Part shown: positions 7,127 to 12,823 of the stretch, in pieces
Layout of the letters: each line of letters starts with the position of its first letter
Position numbering within the stretch: position 1 is the stretch's first letter
Source: an uncultured Gilliamella sp.
GTDB lineage: Bacteria > Pseudomonadota > Gammaproteobacteria > Enterobacterales > Enterobacteriaceae
DNA length: 12,823 nucleotides
Direction: 5' to 3'
Assembly (NCBI GenBank): GCA_945291235.1
Contig: CALYQY010000072.1
Location: forward strand, 1 to 12,823
Notes under the pieces: generated by a model
Told to the model about the DNA's origin: nothing
What the model saw: only the letters and a program-made list of their open reading frames with translations
Databases searched by the model: none
Translations under genes and position numbers: made by a program

Positions 7127-10100
7127 TTACCAGTTTATTTTTAAACCGATGTTACCACGAAAACTTTGATGTTTACTGCCACCAAAATTGTGTTCGTAGC
7201 GGACATCACCATATAATTCACTTTGGGTAGTAATTGGAATATTTAAACCTAAACCAATTTCTCCCCAAGTTTTATTGAACTTCTCGCTAAGTTTATCACG
7301 TCCAATTTTTACATCATCAGGGCTAAAGAAATCATGCAAGATATTTACAATACCATATACTGACGTTTTTTGGTCTTCTGTATCTGTTGCATTATACGCA
7401 AACATGACACCAACACGACCACGTAATGTATCAGGATTATTCTGATCGACATGGCGAATATGATCATTAAAACTGTCAAGTTTCAAATACTGATATGTCA
7501 GTTGTGCTTGAGGTTCAATAGACCAATTCGTTCCACTTAATGGAATTGAATGACCTGCTTCAGCCGATAGCGCTACACCCCAACCATCTTGAGTGGATGG
7601 ATTTTTACCTGTGCGAGCATTATATTTGTTGCGTAGATAAGATAATTGACCCACTAAGTCAACATAAGTGCCAGTACCGGTATAGTAGGTATTAGTGATA
7701 CCCAAGCTGAAGTTATCTGATTCGCCTTTCCCTGTTTTTTTGTTACTGATAAGGATACCGTCTTTAGTACGATATTTATCAGAAAAATCAGTTTTAGCTC
7801 TGTTGTAAGACAGATAACCACCAAATAAATTCAGACCATTATTTTCCAACGATGTGATGGCGAAGTCGTGCCCAATTTGGAAACCATAGATATTGGTCTC
7901 AAAATTGAGGCGATGTTCACCATCTTGTTTTTGATGTTTACCAAAAATTCGAGCCCAAGTATTTTGACTATCGTCAGTAGCACAGTCCAAGCAATAGATA
8001 TCTCCACGACGTTCCCTTAAATTAGCTAACGTTGTGTATCCTTGTTCAAAGTTGACACTCGGCATAAGTGCATAAGCCGCAATTGGATCGGCATAAATAG
8101 TTTTATTGGTTTCGACAAGTGATTTGGTTCTTGCTTTCATTGTCCAATAGTATTCATCTCGATTATCGACGGTACGTTTAGCTAACTGAACTTCTGTCAA
8201 TCCAGTCGTTTGAGCTTTACCCGTAAAGGCAACTTCTGATCCGCTATTAGCAACATTGACAACTAAAACACTATTCAAACTTTTTTCAATTTGCTTTATA
8301 TTACCATCAATAATGCGTTCTGTACCATCAGCAGATAATGGAACGATGGTCGTTGTGCCTTTAGCTGTTCCACTTATATTTAAAACATCTGACTTGATGC
8401 TACTATTATTTGGGTCGTCTGAAGCATTCCATATAGTATGCATTTTCACTGTACCTTGATCACCTACATAATCACCGGCAATATCAATTGAATAGAATTC
8501 GCTTGCGCTGCGGTTAAGCGATGTTGGGTGTTTAAAGTGAATGGTTCCGGCATTTTTGACATTGGTGAGAGTAGAATGTTCAGTGATTTCCCAAAGACCT
8601 GAGTTATTTAAATTAATGCTACCATTTCCAGTTTCTATCTTGCCATACAAATTACCAGCATTATTAACGACGATAGTTCCTGTAGATGTGTTGGTAAAAA
8701 GATTACCATTGTTAGCATTCAATACACCCGTTTTCGCATTGTTAATTTCTAACGTACCTGTTTTATCATGACTAACAATAGATTGAATATTATCAATTTT
8801 ACTGGTATCTAATGTTCCAGCATTATTAAATATCGCTTTTTTGCCAGATTCGACAGTACTATGTATCGCTGCCGTATCCGTCACGGATTCAATAGTCAAT
8901 TTACCTAAATTAGATAGTGAACCACCATCGAGAATAATGGCTTTATAACCTTGCGGAGATTTAATATTTGTATTTTTTAATATTAAATTTCCACCTGTTT
9001 GATAAATAGCGCTTGATTCTGTCGTGGTTATGTCTAACTGTGAATCATCTGCGGCAATGATGTTTCCTCCGCTAAGATGAATACCGTTGCCCAATTGGGT
9101 ATTGATAGTGGTTTGTTGATTCAAATTAACTGTACCATTTTCAACATGAATACCGTGAGTAGCATGTTTAGCATTAAGCGTGGTATTTTTGGCTAAGTTG
9201 ACAGTACCGTTTGTAACTTTAATTAAATTACCATTATTCGCATTTGAACTGATATTTAATTGGTCGGCTTTATCACTATTGATTGTGCCACCATTAATAT
9301 TGAGACCATCGCCCATTTCGGTAAAAATAGTCGTTTCTCGGTTAAGGTTTAATTTACTATTACCACCCATAGTTATACCATTACCGGCGCCTTTTGCAGT
9401 AAGGGATGTTTTGCTCGCTAAATTAATTTCTCCCAGATCTTGCAGTTTTATGACATCACCGTTACCGGTATCCGTATTATTGGAATTGACGCTATTGGTG
9501 GTTGCGTTAAGTTCGGAACCAAAAGACACTTTCCCTTGTCCTGAGACATATAATGAAGTGCCTGATGCATAATGTTGATTCCCTGCACCATATGATTCAA
9601 TTGTGGTTATACCATCAATATTCATTTCACCACCATAAATATCGATGGCGTTATGGCTAGCACCGCTTAATTTATTTGATTCTACACCCAGATTACCTTT
9701 CACATGAATCGAACCAGAAGTTTGAACAATTCCTTTTCCTTCTTTCATATTAATATTTAGATCATTATGAAATGTAGTATCACCTGCGCTGTTTTTTAAA
9801 CCAACATAATTTGCTTCAATATTGACGTTTTTCTCAAAATTTAAAATTCCCCCTAATTGGGTATCATTTAATTCCGAACCATTACGAATACCGTCACCAT
9901 TCGATTTTATATTGGTTTCTCCTTTTACCGTGATGCGTGCTGAGTTTGCCTTCGTCAAAGACACATCGATCGGGGCACCCGTTTCAAATTCGGTTTGTGA
10001 CTGATCATTTTTATCGGGCCAGAAATCGGTGTGATTGATGTTTAAATTACCATTAACCACTAATTCACTATTGTCCCCTAATAAAATACTACTTGGTCGG

Positions 10101-10585
10101 TATTGTTTTTTTGTAGCATCTGGTGGTAAAGTTTGAGCGTTAAGATTAATCGTTAAATCGCCGTCAACGGTCACCGTTCCGCCTAAATTTGGACGATTAT
10201 TTACTGGGTCTTGCTTAGGATAAGGTTCTGTCGTCCCAACGACCAAAGCATGATTTTGGTTTTTGCTGGTAATGGTCACTTTACCGTTAGTTGGATTAAA
10301 AGTCAGTTTACCGCCGTTATCAACAGTAATGACTTTATTATCTTGCCCTTTAGTTTCAATGCCCGTATAGCTGTCATCAGTAAGTTCACAGTTACTACCA
10401 TTGACATTTATTTGGTTTTGAACATTGATTGAGCAAGGACCAGCTAATGCATTAGCGGAAAGCGAAGCCAATGCTGTTACTGCTAACAATTTTGAACTTT
10501 TCGTTTTCCCTTTTTTTGCCAGCTCTGAAACAACAACCCATTGTCGTTTAGAGGTGTGCCAGACTATTTTGTAAACTTTATTCAT
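7127..10585 (-). CDS. ESPR-containing autotransporter, longer paralog (1152 aa)
   Basis: This second type Va autotransporter shares the architecture of the plus-strand one but has a much longer passenger. The ESPR (MNKVYKIVWHTSKRQWVVVSE) and hydrophobic core end in ANALA, with likely cleavage after Ala48. The passenger runs from 49 to about 630 and is Asn/Gly/Thr-rich with many T/V-x-N-x-x-T-T-I strands typical of beta-helices. Residues 389-463 and 464-535 are a tandem duplication. An autochaperone-like segment lies at about 640-820 (SGLWEITEHSTLTNV, GDYVGDQGTVKM). CLDC (865-868) precedes the barrel (about 876-1152), which ends GLKINW. The only cysteines are 51, 66, 865 and 868. From about residue 634 it aligns almost without gaps with 331-848 of its paralog. 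AAGGA lies 8 nt before the ATG. No catalytic motif was seen; an adhesin-like role is inferred. Confidence 0.92.
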   Translation of the reverse strand: MNKVYKIVWHTSKRQWVVVSELAKKGKTKSSKLLAVTALASLSANALAGPCSINVQNQINVNGSNCELTDDSYTGIETKGQDNKVITVDNGGKLTFNPTNGKVTITSKNQNHALVVGTTEPYPKQDPVNNRPNLGGTVTVDGDLTINLNAQTLPPDATKKQYRPSSILLGDNSELVVNGNLNINHTDFWPDKNDQSQTEFETGAPIDVSLTKANSARITVKGETNIKSNGDGIRNGSELNDTQLGGILNFEKNVNIEANYVGLKNSAGDTTFHNDLNINMKEGKGIVQTSGSIHVKGNLGVESNKLSGASHNAIDIYGGEMNIDGITTIESYGAGNQHYASGTSLYVSGQGKVSFGSELNATTNSVNSNNTDTGNGDVIKLQDLGEINLASKTSLTAKGAGNGITMGGNSKLNLNRETTIFTEMGDGLNINGGTINSDKADQLNISSNANNGNLIKVTNGTVNLAKNTTLNAKHATHGIHVENGTVNLNQQTTINTQLGNGIHLSGGNIIAADDSQLDITTTESSAIYQTGGNLILKNTNIKSPQGYKAIILDGGSLSNLGKLTIESVTDTAAIHSTVESGKKAIFNNAGTLDTSKIDNIQSIVSHDKTGTLEINNAKTGVLNANNGNLFTNTSTGTIVVNNAGNLYGKIETGNGSINLNNSGLWEITEHSTLTNVKNAGTIHFKHPTSLNRSASEFYSIDIAGDYVGDQGTVKMHTIWNASDDPNNSSIKSDVLNISGTAKGTTTIVPLSADGTERIIDGNIKQIEKSLNSVLVVNVANSGSEVAFTGKAQTTGLTEVQLAKRTVDNRDEYYWTMKARTKSLVETNKTIYADPIAAYALMPSVNFEQGYTTLANLRERRGDIYCLDCATDDSQNTWARIFGKHQKQDGEHRLNFETNIYGFQIGHDFAITSLENNGLNLFGGYLSYNRAKTDFSDKYRTKDGILISNKKTGKGESDNFSLGITNTYYTGTGTYVDLVGQLSYLRNKYNARTGKNPSTQDGWGVALSAEAGHSIPLSGTNWSIEPQAQLTYQYLKLDSFNDHIRHVDQNNPDTLRGRVGVMFAYNATDTEDQKTSVYGIVNILHDFFSPDDVKIGRDKLSEKFNKTWGEIGLGLNIPITTQSELYGDVRYEHNFGGSKHQSFRGNIGLKINW
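8981..9421 (-). repeat. Tandem duplication within the passenger coding region
   Basis: At protein level residues 389-463 (starting LASKTSL) and 464-535 (starting LAKNTTL) align along their whole length. Shared blocks are L-x-A-K, N-L-N-x-x-T-T-I, a GDGLNINGG/GNGIHLSGG block and QLNI/QLDI. The period is 75 residues (225 nt). The copies have diverged, so the duplication is old or under diversifying pressure. Confidence 0.65.
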
Positions 10586-10615
10586 ATTTTCATCCTTTTA
10601 AGGTATTTCTTAGTC

Positions 10616-10650
10616 AACTTTGTTAGAAATCAAGCCAACAAAGTTTTTTT
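10616..10650 (+). terminator. Inverted repeat with T-run upstream of the minus-strand autotransporter
   Basis: AACTTTGTT (10616-10624) and AACAAAGTT (10637-10645) form a 9-bp stem with a 12-nt loop. On the plus strand the T-run continues to 10650, the layout of an intrinsic terminator. No plus-strand gene ends here, so it may stop antisense transcription, or be an operator or leader hairpin for the minus-strand gene, whose ATG is 31 nt away. The stem is A+T-rich and weak. Confidence 0.4.
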
Positions 10651-10675
10651 ATAATTAGATCTTATTACTTGTCTT
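10648..10675 (-). promoter_or_regulatory. Promoter candidate for the longer autotransporter
   Basis: On the minus strand AAGACA (10670-10675), a 16-bp spacer and TATAAA (10648-10653) resemble a sigma-70 promoter. Transcription would start near 10641, inside the adjacent inverted repeat, which would then overlap the start site like an operator. The -35 matches the consensus only in part. Confidence 0.35.
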
Positions 10676-10927
10676 TAACGGGTTGCGTAAAAATTATCCT
10701 AACAATATTTACATTTAAATAATAATTTGATGTGAATTATGTATCTAAATTGATTTTATTGTCAGGAACTCGTTAAAGGCGATTAATTCTATTCTTATTC
10801 GATTAATAAGTATATATAAAAATCATCTTTTTATGATCATAATTTGATCAGTGAAATTAGTGGTTAAAATCAAAAATTAAATTTTTGTTAAAATGTGTAA
10901 GTGTGCATTTCGACCCGTGATTAGGGA

Positions 10928-10996
10928 TTAATATTATTTCGATAGGCATCGGGTTAACATTAAAAAATAATGCTAATCCCGATGAAATAAAATTAA
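10928..10996. repeat. Long imperfect inverted repeat (possible hairpin element)
   Basis: The core pairs CATCGGG (10947-10953) with CCCGATG (10978-10984). Next comes TTA with TAA past a bulged T, an A-C mismatch, and CATTA (10958-10962) with TAATG (10968-10972), closing on a five-A loop. Beyond the core, 10928-10939 pairs with 10985-10996 at all but one position, across an asymmetric bulge (GATAGG) on the left. The result is roughly a 27-bp stem. No U-run follows on either strand, so it is not a standard terminator. It lies about 110 nt past the antiporter stop. Confidence 0.65.
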
Positions 10997-11106
10997 GTGA
11001 AGTGTCTTCAACTAGTAAAAAAGAAATATTTAAAGTTCTTTTAGGATTTATTAACAGGCAATATTCATCTGATGTCACTGACTGACCCCATTCTATTTTT
11101 ACGTTG

Positions 11107-12528
11107 TCAAATAAAAAATAATAAATTATTAACAATAAAAACAGGGATTAATATGCCAATTGACCATTTCATATACCCAAAAAAACTAGGCATCTCGATT
11201 TGATTTTGGGTCGCAATACTTTTAACCATAAAGTTAGGTGCATTACCAATATAGCTTAAAGCCCCCATAAAAACAGACCCCATAGATACGGCTAACAAGG
11301 TCTTTTCAAGCGAAGTCATTAATATTGTTGCATCACCCGATGCTAAATTAAAAAAGACAAGGTAAGTTGGTGCATTGTCTAAAAAGCCTGATAGGAGCCC
11401 GGAAAGCCAAAAATACATACTATTAATGGGGTGCGCTTGTTGATTATTGACTAATGAAACTAGTGGCGATAACGCTCCGTCACTGCCTGCTTTTAAAATG
11501 GCCAGAACTGGTACGATTGTAATAAATATACCAATGAATAGTTTAGCTACTTCAATAATAGGTTCCCAATTAAACTCATTAGCTGCGCGAATGTTTTTCG
11601 GAGTTATGCAAATAGAAATTAGGGTGATAATGATAAAAACGCCATCTCGGACAAGGTTAGGTAAACTTAGATGCGTCCCGAATAGCGTTATCTCTATAGA
11701 AGAATGCAATATTCCAGATAATAGAACCATTGCAATAATCAGGATTAACAGCAACACATTATTTAATCCATAAAACTTTATGGAACTGTTATTTTTGGGC
11801 ATTGTGGCTAAATGTTGCTTTCCGTATTGTAATTGGAAATAGTGGCGATCAATGAAATAAAAAATCGTGAGTAATAGTGTTGAGGTTAACAATACCGGTA
11901 ATAACATATGGCTCATTGTCCAGAAAAAATCGACACCTTTTAAAAAACCGATAAATAGTGGCGGATCACCAAGTGGTGTCAATCCTCCTCCTATATTAGC
12001 CACTAAAAAAATGAAGAAGATAATAATGTGAACGGCTTGTTTTCGATTGCGATTGGCTCTGATAAGGGGGCGTATCATTAGCATGGCAGCTCCAGTTGTT
12101 CCCATGATTGAAGCTAATAAAGTGCCCACTGCTAATAAGCATACATTTAATTTTGGGGTACTGACTATTTCACTTTTAATTAAAATACCACCTGATACGG
12201 TAAACAGCGCCAACAATAACAGAATAAAAGGAATATATTCAGCGAATATTGCATGAGTAGTTAGCTCAAGAGTTGATTGCCACCCAAAAAAATAACATGC
12301 TGATCCCATAAAGAGCAACGTCCAAAAAATGGTGATCTTGCCATAATGATGATGCCAAATTCGGGGGATCAATAATGGTAACAATGCTATCGACAACAAA
12401 ATACCAACAAATGGGATACCCCAACAGAGTGATAGATGTTGACCACTAAAATCATCAGCATACAAGTCGAAAGGGATGAAGGTTAATATAATCAGTGGTG
12501 CGAGTGATATTTTAATTAATTGTTTCAT
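11107..12528 (-). CDS. Na+/H+ antiporter-like permease (ion transporter superfamily)
   Basis: This 473-residue inner-membrane protein has about 11-12 hydrophobic segments after a signal-like N-terminus (1-24). Conserved loops typical of the NhaD/ArsB/CitMHS-like ion transporter superfamily are visible: GTTGAAMLMIRPLIRANR (143-160), NIGGGLTPLGDPPLFIGF (178-195), GLLSGFLDNAPTYLVFF (377-393) and GALSYIGNAPNFM (422-434). The two pseudo-symmetric hairpins TPxGDPP and DNAPT fit the elevator-type fold of the superfamily. Similar proteins are usually annotated as sodium:proton antiporters or putative citrate transporters; the real substrate cannot be read here. The gene is monocistronic in this window and diverges from the rlmF-like gene. 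The ATG has only a weak ribosome binding site (AGATC). A role in sodium or pH homeostasis is inferred from family. Confidence 0.85.
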   Translation of the reverse strand: MKQLIKISLAPLIILTFIPFDLYADDFSGQHLSLCWGIPFVGILLSIALLPLLIPRIWHHHYGKITIFWTLLFMGSACYFFGWQSTLELTTHAIFAEYIPFILLLLALFTVSGGILIKSEIVSTPKLNVCLLAVGTLLASIMGTTGAAMLMIRPLIRANRNRKQAVHIIIFFIFLVANIGGGLTPLGDPPLFIGFLKGVDFFWTMSHMLLPVLLTSTLLLTIFYFIDRHYFQLQYGKQHLATMPKNNSSIKFYGLNNVLLLILIIAMVLLSGILHSSIEITLFGTHLSLPNLVRDGVFIIITLISICITPKNIRAANEFNWEPIIEVAKLFIGIFITIVPVLAILKAGSDGALSPLVSLVNNQQAHPINSMYFWLSGLLSGFLDNAPTYLVFFNLASGDATILMTSLEKTLLAVSMGSVFMGALSYIGNAPNFMVKSIATQNQIEMPSFFGYMKWSIGILIPVFIVNNLLFFI

Positions 12529-12559
12529 TAGATCTATTTTAATTATTTATTTATCACCT

Positions 12560-12568
12560 ATTATAACA
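12560..12568 (-). promoter_or_regulatory. Extended -10 promoter candidate for the antiporter gene
   Basis: The minus strand reads TGTTATAAT, identical to the psd candidate, 32 nt upstream of the antiporter ATG. The -35 is weak. The match and distance are typical of a promoter, but the evidence is motif only. Confidence 0.5.
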
Positions 12569-12724
12569 AATATTTTAAAGGTAATAGTGATTGCTGATTG
12601 TTGTATCCGTTACAGTTCTGAAAAGTTTGAATATTTGCTATGTTAATAGTTGCAATTTGCTAGTAACCTATGTGAATGATGCCTAATTCATCATGTTTGT
12701 ATTTTTCTCAATGCAAAACGCCAT

Positions 12725-12730
12725 TATAAT
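12725..12730 (+). promoter_or_regulatory. -10 candidate for the rlmF-like gene
   Basis: A perfect TATAAT lies 29 nt before the ATG at 12760. The expected -35 position (12702-12707, TTTTTC) matches the consensus poorly. CTGGAA at 12749-12754 is a plausible ribosome binding site. Confidence 0.45.
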
Positions 12731-12759
12731 AAATAATAGTACATATTTCTGGAATAAAC

Positions 12760-12823
12760 ATGCCAAACCGATCACCAACTGTCAACGCATCGCCTTTACA
12801 TATTCGCAATAAACATCGCCATG
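12760..12823 (+). CDS. rlmF: N-terminus of a probable 23S rRNA (adenine-1618-N6)-methyltransferase, cut by the window edge
   Basis: Only 21 codons are present, reading MPNRSPTVNAS, then PLHIRNKHRH. The block LHxRNxH matches the start of RlmF, where E. coli has LHPRNRHH near residues 8-15 as I recall it. RlmF places N6-methyl on A1618 of 23S rRNA using S-adenosylmethionine. None of the catalytic domain is inside the window, so the call rests on this short N-terminal motif. A TATAAT at 12725-12730 and CTGGAA shortly before the ATG support the start. The gene diverges from the antiporter gene with a 231-nt spacer. Confidence 0.65.
   Translation, partial: MPNRSPTVNASPLHIRNKHRH

Larger units (their letters stand above)
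10586..11106. other. Intergenic region upstream of the longer autotransporter
   Basis: About 520 nt without a gene I can support. It contains the ribosome binding site and promoter candidate of the autotransporter, the inverted repeat at 10616-10645, the direct repeat CGATTAAT at 10780-10787 and 10800-10807, TGATCA at 10834-10839 and 10845-10850, and a long imperfect inverted repeat at 10928-10996. Open frames exist on both strands in 10857-11135 (92 codons minus, about 54 codons plus without a usual start). Neither has a clear ribosome binding site or recognisable family. Confidence 0.55.

Noticed and set aside
9180..9572. Plus-strand open frames inside the longer autotransporter gene
   Set aside because: They are antisense shadows of the strongly supported minus-strand coding region, and none has family features.
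11079..11095. GACTGACCCC sequence reminiscent of some insertion sequence ends
   Set aside because: No partner inverted repeat, transposase frame or target duplication was found around it.
10857..11135. 92-codon minus-strand open frame overlapping the 3' end of the antiporter gene by 29 nt
   Set aside because: No ribosome binding site, no recognisable domain, and it runs through the long inverted repeat. It is more likely a chance frame in A+T-rich DNA, so it is kept only as a possible remnant.

Overview
The window looks like the chromosome of an A+T-rich gammaproteobacterium. The psd-mscM pair, an RlmF start, long ESPR-type signal peptides and very low GC spacers together suggest an Orbaceae-like bacterium (Gilliamella/Frischella/Orbus group). 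That placement is an inference from gene content and composition; there is no rRNA or marker alignment behind it.

Left block (1-3299, minus strand): a tight two-gene operon. psd (phosphatidylserine decarboxylase, complete) is followed after 4 nt by mscM (large MscS-family mechanosensitive channel), whose 3' end lies beyond the left edge. This is a conserved housekeeping pair of membrane genes.

Middle block (3300-10860): an accessory-looking surface locus. A long A+T-rich spacer (3300-4200) carries several palindromic, operator-like sites. It leads into an 848-aa autotransporter on the plus strand (4201-6747). A second autotransporter of 1152 aa (7127-10585) sits on the minus strand, tail-to-tail with the first. 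The two are clear paralogs. Both have a 48-residue ESPR signal peptide, a Cys pair at the passenger N-terminus, a common autochaperone-like segment, a CxxC just before the barrel, and a near-identical beta-barrel layout ending in Trp. The central passenger differs strongly in length, and in the larger protein it contains a 75-residue tandem duplication. Each gene has an inverted repeat just upstream of its start. The convergent spacer holds hairpins suited to stopping minus-strand transcription.

Right block (10861-12823): a gene-poor stretch with a long imperfect inverted repeat, then a minus-strand Na+/H+ antiporter-like permease of the ion transporter superfamily. The first 21 codons of a divergent gene that looks like rlmF (23S rRNA m6A1618 methyltransferase) lie at the right edge.

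The strongest candidate for something new is the twin autotransporter locus: two paralogs with constant ends and a variable middle, a fixed four-cysteine pattern and structured leaders, inserted between housekeeping genes. I see no CRISPR array, phage genes, complete insertion sequence, tRNA or rRNA.
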